DNA from: Candidatus Woesearchaeota archaeon
GTDB lineage: Archaea; Nanobdellota; Nanobdellia; Woesearchaeales; JACRKL01
Direction: 5' to 3'
DNA: 6,792 nt
Assembly (NCBI GenBank): GCA_016219795.1
Contig: JACRKK010000075.1
Coordinates: 1-6,792, forward strand
Made by a program: the position numbers and the translations under genes. The notes under the pieces are model-generated. The model was not told the DNA's origin. It worked only from the letters and a program-made list of their open reading frames with translations, and searched no databases. Below, piece by piece: positions 1 through 6,459 of this stretch (positions within the stretch are counted from its first letter, which is position 1; each line of letters begins with the position of its first letter).

Positions 1-139
1 ATTCCAATTCTACTGGAATTTCATGAAACCTATCAACGAAAAACTGACACCAGCAATAATCGAAGGACAAGCAACCAAGGTCTGGACATGGGGAAATTTT
101 CTTCATACAAAATTAAAGTATCTTTAATAAGACACTACC
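1..139 (+). mobile_element. Right end of an insertion sequence (probably IS1-like)
   Basis: This stretch holds the 3' end of a transposase reading frame followed by a short candidate terminal repeat. Read on the minus strand from 139, the end is GGTAGTGTC; the left end of the element at 6654 starts GGAAGTGTT, so 7 of the first 8 bases agree. The element ends where recognisable E1 alpha coding sequence stops on the opposite strand, which is what an insertion into that gene would give. The left end of this element and the other copy of any target duplication lie outside the window. The exact boundary (139 or 140) is uncertain because a run of C spans it. Family assignment is inference. Confidence 0.55.
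2..127 (+). CDS. Transposase, C-terminal fragment (runs in from the left edge)
   Basis: This is an open frame with no start in the window; 41 codons remain before TAA. The visible tail reads FQFYWNFMKPINEKLTPAII, followed by a VWTWGNFL segment. This resembles the end of archaeal DDE transposases, where an aromatic-rich Y-x-NF-x-(R/K)-P stretch is followed by TPA, then a VWT-x-x-x-L motif close to the stop. The catalytic core would lie upstream, so activity cannot be judged. The stop codon lies 12 bases inside the proposed element end, typical of compact insertion sequences. It converges on, and overlaps by 4 bases, the E1 alpha fragment. IS1-type is my preferred family, but other zinc-ribbon DDE families share this tail. 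Confidence 0.5.
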   Translation, partial: FQFYWNFMKPINEKLTPAIIEGQATKVWTWGNFLHTKLKYL

Positions 140-450
140 CCTTTTGCAATTAGGACTGCAGTCTCGCGGAAGGTGGGTGCAAGCCAGACATTCTGCACAT
201 TTTTGAGGGCATAGGCGACAGCAACCTCTCCTCCTTCCTGGCCAAGGACAGATGCGAATGTTCCCAGCCTGCCTTGTTTCTGCAGAGCAAGCATCTTGGC
301 GTTTAAGACACGTGAGAGGTTCATGAACCAATAGATGGTCCGTATATCATCATCAGAAAGCGAAGGCATGAGGGAAGCGTCTACATTACCTTCCTCATCT
401 AAAATACCTGTATATTTAACGGAAAAATTACTTACCTCTTTTTGTGGCAA
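124..450 (-). pseudogene. 2-oxoacid dehydrogenase E1 component alpha subunit, N-terminal fragment interrupted by an insertion sequence
   Basis: The intact protein would be the thiamine-diphosphate-dependent E1 alpha subunit of a pyruvate or branched-chain 2-oxoacid dehydrogenase complex, which decarboxylates the 2-oxoacid and passes the acyl group to E2 lipoyl. The frame has 108 codons against about 350-370 in the family. Recognisable pieces are the N-terminal ILDEEGNVD segment, LSDDDIRTIYWFMNLSRVLN, the KQGRLGTF-x-x-x-x-GQE block and PTFRETAVLIAKGV. Homology stops there; the last codons and the TAA come from the inserted element. The thiamine-diphosphate GDG region is never reached, so the fragment cannot be active. 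The start is TTG at 450, because a TAG lies in frame just upstream and GGGGTG sits 7 bases before it. The rest of the gene may continue beyond the left edge. Substrate (pyruvate versus branched chain) cannot be told. Confidence 0.8.
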
Positions 451-457
451 ACACTAA

Positions 458-463
458 CACCCC
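458..463 (-). promoter_or_regulatory. Ribosome binding site deciding the TTG start of the E1 alpha fragment
   Basis: On the minus strand GGGGTG lies 7 bases before TTG at 450-448. It resembles the GGGGTGG before the divergent surface-protein gene and fits the GGTG core expected for archaeal 16S rRNA pairing. No ATG or GTG is available in frame nearby, so this site supports the rare TTG start. Confidence 0.55.
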
Positions 464-490
464 TTTTTATAAAGGAAAATAGCTCCCCTT

Positions 491-500
491 TTATTTAAAT
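491..500 (-). promoter_or_regulatory. Archaeal TATA box for the E1 alpha gene
   Basis: The minus strand reads ATTTAAATAA here. A start of transcription about 25 bases downstream would fall near 470 and give a leader of about 20 bases that includes the ribosome binding site. A second TATA-like stretch, TTTATAAA, lies at 467-474, but from there transcription would start inside the coding region, so it is the less likely main promoter. Confidence 0.5.
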
Positions 501-515
501 CTACCTGTCTACGGT

Positions 516-533
516 TGGGTAACTTTTTACCCA
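516..533. promoter_or_regulatory. 18-bp inverted repeat between divergent promoters, candidate operator
   Basis: The sequence TGGGTAA-CTTT-TTACCCA forms two perfect 7-base arms around a 4-base centre. It lies roughly midway between the TATA box for the minus-strand E1 alpha gene (491-500) and the one for the plus-strand surface-protein gene (567-574), upstream of both. Such a position suits a dimeric regulator binding site acting on both genes. The symmetry is seen directly; the regulatory role is inference. It is not a terminator for either gene, since no transcript is expected to end here. Confidence 0.4.
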
Positions 534-566
534 TTTGAGGAAAAACCCCAAAAAAGAAGCACTATC

Positions 567-574
567 TTTAAAAA
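567..574 (+). promoter_or_regulatory. Archaeal TATA box for the surface-protein gene
   Basis: TTTAAAAA lies about 40 bases before the ATG at 611. Initiation about 25 bases downstream would fall near 596, giving a leader of about 15 bases that just covers the GGGGTGG ribosome binding site. Confidence 0.5.
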
Positions 575-598
575 GAGACGTACATCCCCCACTACTTA

Positions 599-605
599 GG
601 GGTGG
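599..605 (+). promoter_or_regulatory. Ribosome binding site selecting ATG 611 over GTG 602
   Basis: GGGGTGG ends 5 bases before ATG at 611. The in-frame GTG at 602 would use part of this site as its own codon and leave no binding site upstream of it. ATG 611 is therefore the better start; it also gives a textbook signal peptide beginning MKK. Confidence 0.6.
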
Positions 606-610
606 GATAT

Positions 611-3600
611 ATGAAGAAAACGTTTAATTACATTATTGCAGTTGTGCTTGTCTTAGTTGTCATGTCTTTTGCGTATGCTGATGAAATAGGTACACCCGAT
701 CCATCAACATCCACAACTTCTCAGGATGCGTCTTTTGCCTGCGTGCCCATAAATGATTCCACTTTTGGCGAAGGTCAGTCCTGCACCTATGTGTTTGAAG
801 AAGGGAAAAATTCTTTTGGCCTGACCATCACTCCCTGGGAGCAGCTTTCTGCCAAAAGTTTTCTGGACAATATACAGAGTCAAGGCGGTAATTGCACCTA
901 CATTGCTAAGTGGACAGGTTCCGGCTGGAAAATTCACCCCATTGGTTTGCCGGTCAATAATTTTACTCTTGCACCACTCAACTCGTATACTGTGGGTTGT
1001 TCGGTACCCTCATTTATTACTATTAACGGAACTGCCTTTGAAGAGCCAACATTCCCTACATCTTTTTATTCAGGCCAAAATTACTTTACTGCAGCAGGCC
1101 TTGGTACGGTCTATTCCTCAGAGGAGATGCTCTGGACACTGAATACCTTGTCTGGCCAAAACCAGTACTGCTCACAATTAATTGATTATGCTAACAATCT
1201 TACTTATATGTTTGGCACATCCAATTCCCCATTTGATGTTAAGGATGGCGGTGCTTATTTTGCGCTTTGTGCACCGGTGCAAGCTCCATCCATCAATCTT
1301 ACATTTGGCTCTCAGGTAGCATTGCCAGGACAAGAAATGATGATTATAGCGGATGTGGCAGATGATTCCCCGTACTATAATGTTACCCTGATTGTGCAGT
1401 TGCCGGATGGAAGCACATCTCTCGAACAAAAATACCCCCCATCGTCCCTTGCACCATTCTCTAATACAGTCTTATTTAACGATACAACTAGTCTTGGAAA
1501 TTATACCGTAACCGTAACGGCAACAGACTTCCAGGGATATAGCAGCACCAAAACCAGCACCTTTACTGTTGCCTACACTCCTGGCAGTTCAGTATGTGTT
1601 CCTATAACGGACAGTACATTTGGTGAGGGCCAGTCATGCACCTACGGCTTTGGATCCGGCCAGAATTTCTTTGGTCTGCTTGTCAGCCCTTGGAGCACAC
1701 TTACTGCAAACCAAGTCCTTTCCCAGATTGCAGCGCAAGGAGGTTCCTGTGATACTGTTGGCTATTACAATCGCTCGACAGATACATGGGTGCAATACAC
1801 CTCTGCATCGTCTGTCCCCGACTTCACCCTTGCCCAATCAGCAGGATATGCAGTGTGGTGTAATGCCACAAGCACCTTGACCGTAAACGGCACAGGGACA
1901 CAGAGCTATCTCCATCCAACGCTTTACCCTGGCAATCAGTATATCTCATTTCCTTACCTCGATGCAGGATACACCAGCGTTCAGCTTCTCTATGACATTG
2001 ACGTCAACGATAACACCATTTACTGCGACTTTGCCAAAGATGATGCAACCGGCCAGAATATGAGTGCAGATAACCTTAACACTTCCTTTGGTTTATCAGC
2101 GGGAAAAGCATATTTTGTCCACTGCAATATCGCTTCTGCTCCTGTTGTCAACCTGGCCTCACTATCTCCAGAGAATATCTCTCTTGGGGATAGTATAGTT
2201 ATAGGTGCTAACATCACAGATGATTCTCCCTACCACACGGTGCTGTTTGAGATCGTGCGGCAGGATGGACTACAATTTAATTATACACCCTCTCTTTATT
2301 CTCCGGGAATTTATGTCCTCGAATTTAACGAGACGAATGTTTCTGGTTTGTACCATCTATTTGTATCCAGCACCGATTTTCAGAACAAGAAATCAAATAT
2401 TTCCACACTTAATTTTGTGGTGAGAGGTGATGGTTATGGAGATCTGCCGCGGGGATGCATCCCGATAAATTCCTCAGTCCATGGTGAGGGTACCTCTTGT
2501 AGATATATCTTACCGAGTGGATGGAGCAGCTTTAGCCTTGCTCTTGATTCATGGGAGCCACTGACAGCACAGAGTATACTCTCGACAATTAACGCAGGGG
2601 CAAGAGGCAACGATAGCTGCTTTATTTTAGGGGGTTATGATGCTGCAACTGGCTGGCAGAACGTTACCTTTGGTGAACAGTATCCTGACTTTAATTTGAC
2701 GTTATCTCATGGGTACTTCATCTCGTGCCAGGGGTCTCACTTGCTTTCATTTATTGTGAATGGAACAGCTCCCAATGCTATGGTTTTCCCGGCAGATATG
2801 GTTGAAGGTTCCAATTTTGTTGCTTTGCCTATTGTTAGTGTCAGCTACTATAGTCTTGGGGATTTGCTGTATGACTTGAATTTGCACAACCCAAGCATCT
2901 ATTGCACTAGAATAGAGGATCCTTTTACCAAGGCATCATATCCAATTACGGTTAAACCTTCCGGACCTCCCGTTGAGACTTTCTATACCTATAATGTTTC
3001 CTGTGTTTTGGCACAATCCCCAGGAATCAGTAATATCACTATGAATTCAGGCAGTATTATCCGTGGAGATGCTATCGTTTTAAGCGTCAACGCAAGCGAT
3101 GATTCACCTTACTTCAATGTAACATTTGAGGTGCAGTTCCCTGGAGAAAATGTTTCCAACTATACGGTAAGCACTCCGGTGAATGGCACATTCACCATCA
3201 CCATCCTAACTTCAGATGATACGGTGACTGGTGATGCATTGGTGACGCTTGCAACTGGCACCTATACTGTAACTGCATACGCAACGGATTTCCAGGGCCA
3301 TACTTCCGCAAGCAATCCTGCTACTTTTACGGTTAGTGAGCCACCCTGCGGTAATTGTGGCGGAGGCGGTGGTGGTCCTAGCGGAGGCAGCAGATCCAGA
3401 CCAGCAAACACCACTACACCGACAACCCCAACGCCTCCAAGGGCACCGGCAGCAGCAACTCCTCCAAAATTGTGCACCGAGAACTGGGATTGTTCCTGGA
3501 GCGAATGCAGTGCTGATGGCACACAGCAATCTCAGAGCTGTGTAGACAAAAACAAATGCGGCACCTCTGATAAAAAACCCTCTTTTAGAACCAGCACCCC

Positions 3601-3874
3601 TTCAGAAAAAGTACCAGAAGCAACACTACCTCAGAACACATCTTCTTCGACAAAACAGACCGGAGGTTTTGCAGGACTCACTGGCAGAGTCATTGCATTC
3701 ACCAAGGACCCCAAGAATCTGAAAGTGACTGTAGGCATTGTTGCGCTTGCAGCCCTTCTTATCTACGGTACAGCCAGATACCTACGACCAGGAAAGAAGA
3801 AGAACGGCAAGAAGCGGGCAAAGAAAGAAAAAGCCGAGACACTCCCTGAAGAAGATATGCCTCCTGATAATTAG
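611..3874 (+). CDS. Large secreted, membrane-anchored surface protein with three tandem repeats
   Basis: From ATG 611 the protein has 1087 residues. Residues 1-23 form a signal peptide (two Lys, a hydrophobic stretch, and likely cleavage after AYA). Three tandem repeats start at Cys44, Cys329 and Cys616 and end near 908. A Gly-rich then Pro/Thr-rich linker follows (about 911-950), then a Cys motif at 955-984 (C-x5-C-W-x2-C, later C-x5-CG) resembling short thrombospondin-like motifs seen in DPANN surface proteins. A Ser/Thr stretch, one transmembrane helix (about 1039-1060) and a Lys/Arg-rich tail end it. Topology is thus outside with the C-terminus in the cytoplasm. Many N-x-S/T sequons suggest glycosylation. 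The role could be envelope component or adhesin; no enzymatic motif is visible. A GTG at 602 would add three residues. Its promoter region is shared with the divergent E1 alpha fragment. Confidence 0.85.
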   Translation: MKKTFNYIIAVVLVLVVMSFAYADEIGTPDPSTSTTSQDASFACVPINDSTFGEGQSCTYVFEEGKNSFGLTITPWEQLSAKSFLDNIQSQGGNCTYIAKWTGSGWKIHPIGLPVNNFTLAPLNSYTVGCSVPSFITINGTAFEEPTFPTSFYSGQNYFTAAGLGTVYSSEEMLWTLNTLSGQNQYCSQLIDYANNLTYMFGTSNSPFDVKDGGAYFALCAPVQAPSINLTFGSQVALPGQEMMIIADVADDSPYYNVTLIVQLPDGSTSLEQKYPPSSLAPFSNTVLFNDTTSLGNYTVTVTATDFQGYSSTKTSTFTVAYTPGSSVCVPITDSTFGEGQSCTYGFGSGQNFFGLLVSPWSTLTANQVLSQIAAQGGSCDTVGYYNRSTDTWVQYTSASSVPDFTLAQSAGYAVWCNATSTLTVNGTGTQSYLHPTLYPGNQYISFPYLDAGYTSVQLLYDIDVNDNTIYCDFAKDDATGQNMSADNLNTSFGLSAGKAYFVHCNIASAPVVNLASLSPENISLGDSIVIGANITDDSPYHTVLFEIVRQDGLQFNYTPSLYSPGIYVLEFNETNVSGLYHLFVSSTDFQNKKSNISTLNFVVRGDGYGDLPRGCIPINSSVHGEGTSCRYILPSGWSSFSLALDSWEPLTAQSILSTINAGARGNDSCFILGGYDAATGWQNVTFGEQYPDFNLTLSHGYFISCQGSHLLSFIVNGTAPNAMVFPADMVEGSNFVALPIVSVSYYSLGDLLYDLNLHNPSIYCTRIEDPFTKASYPITVKPSGPPVETFYTYNVSCVLAQSPGISNITMNSGSIIRGDAIVLSVNASDDSPYFNVTFEVQFPGENVSNYTVSTPVNGTFTITILTSDDTVTGDALVTLATGTYTVTAYATDFQGHTSASNPATFTVSEPPCGNCGGGGGGPSGGSRSRPANTTTPTTPTPPRAPAAATPPKLCTENWDCSWSECSADGTQQSQSCVDKNKCGTSDKKPSFRTSTPSEKVPEATLPQNTSSSTKQTGGFAGLTGRVIAFTKDPKNLKVTVGIVALAALLIYGTARYLRPGKKKNGKKRAKKEKAETLPEEDMPPDN
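740..3340 (+). repeat. Three tandem protein-level repeats of about 285-293 residues inside the surface protein
   Basis: The units begin at 740, 1595 and 2456. Each opens with C-(V/I)-PI-x-x-S-x-x-GEG-x-SC-x-Y, continues through a W-x-x-L-x-A segment, a VNGT or INGT element and a YC element, and closes with an Ig/cadherin-like module. That module contains DDSPY (Asp251, Asp537, Asp830) and, later, TDFQ followed in units 1 and 3 by FTV. Units 1 and 2 look closest (CVPI-x-DSTFGEGQSCTY in both), unit 3 more diverged. Conserved Cys pairs suggest disulfides. The repeats are clear in protein but not long exact DNA repeats, so the duplications are old. Confidence 0.8.
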
Positions 3875-3882
3875 AGCATAGG

Positions 3883-3892
3883 TTTTTAAATT
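3883..3892 (+). promoter_or_regulatory. Archaeal TATA box for the amidotransferase-Dph6 fusion gene, leaderless start
   Basis: TTTTTAAATT is centred about 26 bases before ATG 3913, and the interval is pyrimidine-rich (TTTCTTTCTTTTT) with no Shine-Dalgarno sequence. That spacing places transcription initiation at or within a few bases of the ATG, so the message is probably leaderless. This contrasts with the surface-protein gene upstream, which has a clear binding site. Only 38 bases separate the two genes. Confidence 0.6.
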
Positions 3893-3912
3893 GCTTTATT
3901 TTCTTTCTTTTT

Positions 3913-6036
3913 ATGTGCGGTATAATCGGTGTTTTCAACAAAGAAGAAGCTGCAGTTCTTGTAAAACAAGGCCTTGCAGTCATGCAGGATAGAGGCAGGG
4001 ATGGCTGCGGGATTATTGCAGAACGCTTGCAGACTGTAAAGCATCCCGCAGAACTCATAACGCAAGACCATAAAAACTGTCTGGGCCATTTGCTTCACTC
4101 TATCGTCGGCTTTGTACCGCAGCCGCTCAAAGGTGCAGGATGGCTTTCTGCAAACTGCGAGATTTACAATTGGCAGGAGCTTAACAGGAAATATGGGTGG
4201 ACTACAGAAAACGATGCCTCAACACTCTTGCACCTTATTGATAAAAAAGGTGTGGAGCAGGCCATTAAAGAACTGGATGGTGTATTTGCATTTGCGTATT
4301 GGGCTGATAGTAAGCTTTACCTTGCACGTGATCTGTTAGGTGTTAAGCCGGTTTGGTATGCGCATACAGACGGCTTTGCCTTTGCTTCAGAGAAAAAGGT
4401 ATTGGAAGCAATTGGCTATCTGCATGTTGAGGAGCTGAACCCGCGTAGCATTCTGTGTTATGATCTCTCTGCAAACAGCCTTTCTTTTGTCCAGCGTAAT
4501 TTTCTCACTCTGGAAGATGAAGATAAACGCACGCTTGCAAAAGTTAAAGAAAAGGTAACTGAGTTTTTGGTTGCAGCAGTAAAAAAACGCATACCAGAGG
4601 CTAAGTTTGGCCTGTTGTTCTCCGGCGGTCTTGATTCTTCGCTTCTTGCGCTTATCTGCAAAAAACTCAAGGCAGATTTCACGTGCTATACTGCAGCAGT
4701 GGAAGGAGATGTGGAGGCAGAAGATGTGGTGTATGCACGCAAAGCTGCAGAAGCACTGGGCTTAAAACTGGAGATTGTCAGCGTACCGCTTGGAGATGTG
4801 GAGATGTATCTGAAGAGGGTCGTTCCGTTGATTGAGGATAGCAATGTTGTGAAAGTAGGTGTTGCGCTTCCTTTTTTTGTAGCGTGCGAGAAGGCACGCA
4901 AGGACGGTGTGCGTGTACTCTTTACCGGCCTTGGTTCTGAGGAACTTTTTGGAGGCTATCGACGTCATAAGTTTGCCAAAAATATCAATTTGGAATGCCT
5001 CTCCGGACTTCTGAAGATGTATGAGCGGGACCTTTATCGGGATGATGTGATTACCATGAATAATAATATCGAGTTGCGGGAACCCTTTCTGGATCAGGCG
5101 CTTGCAGCATGTGCATTGCGCATCTCCGGAAAATATAAAATTAGAGATGGGGTAGAGAAATGGGTTCTAAGGGCTGTTGCAGAGGAGATGGGACTCCCTC
5201 CCCTCTTTGCCTGGAGAAAAAAGAAGGCGGCGCAGTATGGCAGCCGCTTTGACAAAGCACTTGAGAAACTGAGCAGGAAAAAAAAGCATCCATCTAAATC
5301 AGCATACCTGCGTACGTTCTATCCACAACATAATGTGAAGCTTGCCGCATTGGTTTCCGGTGGCAAGGACAGTCTATATGCAGCTTATACTATGCAACGG
5401 CAGAATTATGAGATTTGTTGCTTAGTCACCCTAAAAAGTGTAAATCCTCATTCGTATATGTTCCACACACCAAACGTGCATCTTGTAGAGATGCAAGCCA
5501 AAGCCATGGGCGTCCCCCTGGTGGAGCGAGAAACAAAAGGAGAGAAAGAAGCTGAGCTTCTGGATTTAAAGGAGGTGCTTTTGCAGGCAAAGCAGCAGTA
5601 TGGCGTCCAGGGTGTGGTTACTGGTGCGCTTGCATCCCAGTATCAGCGCGAACGCATTGAGAAGATATGCGATGCTCTTGGACTGAAGATTTTTGCGCCC
5701 CTATGGCACATTAATCAGGAGACATACCTTCGTGAGTTGGTGGCACATGATTTCAAGGTGATTATCACTGCCGTGGCTGCTGATGGCCTTGACAAAACAT
5801 TCCTTGGGGGCGTTTTGGACCAAGAGATGATAGAAAAGCTATTAAAGGTGAACAGAAAGACAGGTATAAATGTGGCATTTGAGGGGGGGGAAGCCGAGTC
5901 TTTGGTTATTGACTGCCCACCCTTTAGAGAAGCACTGTCCATAAAAGAGGCTGAAATAGTGGAAGATGGAAAGCATGCCGCACGCATGCAAATCACAAGG
6001 GTAGTGCTGGAGAAGAAAAGAAACTATGATAACTAA
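3913..6036 (+). CDS. Fusion: class II glutamine amidotransferase / asparagine-synthetase-like domain / diphthine-ammonia ligase (Dph6)
   Basis: The 707-residue protein joins three units. Residues 2 to about 190 are an Ntn amidotransferase with Cys2 (MCGIIGVF), RGRDGCG, NCEIYN (81-86) and ARDLLGVKP. Residues about 210-465 are an asparagine-synthetase-type ATP domain with PP-loop SGGLDSS (237-243), GLGSEELFGGY (339-349) and ELREPFLD (387-394). Residues 475 to about 700 form a complete Dph6 domain with a second PP-loop SGGKDS (482-487) and EGGEAES (657-663). Dph6 performs the last step of diphthamide synthesis, ATP-dependent amidation of diphthine on archaeal elongation factor 2, normally using free ammonium. 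The fusion suggests that glutamine-derived ammonia is passed on, or that asparagine and diphthamide synthesis share one chain; both are inference. By eye the Arg expected in the glutamine site (GH-x-R-L) is replaced and NGE reads NCE. The stop overlaps rlmH by 11 bases. Confidence 0.85.
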   Translation: MCGIIGVFNKEEAAVLVKQGLAVMQDRGRDGCGIIAERLQTVKHPAELITQDHKNCLGHLLHSIVGFVPQPLKGAGWLSANCEIYNWQELNRKYGWTTENDASTLLHLIDKKGVEQAIKELDGVFAFAYWADSKLYLARDLLGVKPVWYAHTDGFAFASEKKVLEAIGYLHVEELNPRSILCYDLSANSLSFVQRNFLTLEDEDKRTLAKVKEKVTEFLVAAVKKRIPEAKFGLLFSGGLDSSLLALICKKLKADFTCYTAAVEGDVEAEDVVYARKAAEALGLKLEIVSVPLGDVEMYLKRVVPLIEDSNVVKVGVALPFFVACEKARKDGVRVLFTGLGSEELFGGYRRHKFAKNINLECLSGLLKMYERDLYRDDVITMNNNIELREPFLDQALAACALRISGKYKIRDGVEKWVLRAVAEEMGLPPLFAWRKKKAAQYGSRFDKALEKLSRKKKHPSKSAYLRTFYPQHNVKLAALVSGGKDSLYAAYTMQRQNYEICCLVTLKSVNPHSYMFHTPNVHLVEMQAKAMGVPLVERETKGEKEAELLDLKEVLLQAKQQYGVQGVVTGALASQYQRERIEKICDALGLKIFAPLWHINQETYLRELVAHDFKVIITAVAADGLDKTFLGGVLDQEMIEKLLKVNRKTGINVAFEGGEAESLVIDCPPFREALSIKEAEIVEDGKHAARMQITRVVLEKKRNYDN

Positions 6037-6451
6037 AATAAGAATTGTGGCTGTTGGACGGGTGCGGGAGAAATATCTCCGGGAAGGCATTGATGAGTTT
6101 TTGAAGAGAATAAAATCCTTTTGCAAGGTTGAGATCATAGAGCTGAAGGATGAAGGGATGCAAAAAGAGGCAAGCCGGCAGATTAAATATATTAATGAAA
6201 ATGCTCATGTGCTTTCAGCAGAAGGCAAACAGTACTCAAGCGAGGAGTTTGCTCTGTTGCTGCGTAAAGCAGAGGGAGAAATTACTTTGTTGATAGGCGG
6301 GCATGATGGAATTTTACCTCAGGTGAAGAGAAAAGCAAAGCTGTTGTCTCTTTCAAAGCTGACGTTCACCCATGAGATGTCGCGGCTGTTTCTTCTGGAG
6401 CAGCTCTATCGGGGATTTATGATTCTGCATAACAGACCCTATCACAAATAG
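6026..6451 (+). CDS. rlmH: RlmH, 23S rRNA (pseudouridine-N3)-methyltransferase
   Basis: This 141-residue SPOUT-family enzyme is near the usual family length of about 155. In bacteria RlmH uses S-adenosylmethionine to methylate N3 of pseudouridine 1915 in helix 69 of 23S rRNA, on assembled ribosomes. The N-terminus reads KIRIVAVGRVREKYLREGI, matching the family opening. The C-terminal knot is well preserved: LLIGGHDGILPQV (cofactor loop), then LSLSKLTFTHEMSRLFLLEQ and LYRGFMILHNRPYHK, including the terminal YHK. The start ATG lies inside the last codons of the fusion gene and shares ATGATAACTAA with its stop, implying translational coupling. A GGAG-like stretch lies about 12 bases upstream. 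Members in archaea are less common than in bacteria, so transfer is possible, but nothing in the sequence proves it. Confidence 0.9.
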   Translation: MITKIRIVAVGRVREKYLREGIDEFLKRIKSFCKVEIIELKDEGMQKEASRQIKYINENAHVLSAEGKQYSSEEFALLLRKAEGEITLLIGGHDGILPQVKRKAKLLSLSKLTFTHEMSRLFLLEQLYRGFMILHNRPYHK

Positions 6452-6459
6452 GTATTGCT

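Noticed and set aside
602..610. GTG at 602 as the start of the surface protein
   Set aside because: It overlaps the best ribosome binding site and would only prepend MGY to a signal peptide that begins ideally with MKK at 611.
740..3340. CRISPR array or DNA satellite suggested by periodic repeats
   Set aside because: The periodicity is about 860 bases, coding, and conserved in protein rather than as short exact DNA repeats.
3212..3529. Minus-strand frames of 86-105 codons opposite the Gly/Pro-rich linker
   Set aside because: They mirror the low-complexity GGN/CCN codons of the surface-protein gene, have biased composition, no promoter, and no recognisable domain.
3759..4098. Minus-strand frames across the gap between the surface protein and the fusion gene
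   Set aside because: They overlap two well-supported genes and the TATA box at 3883, and show no family motifs.
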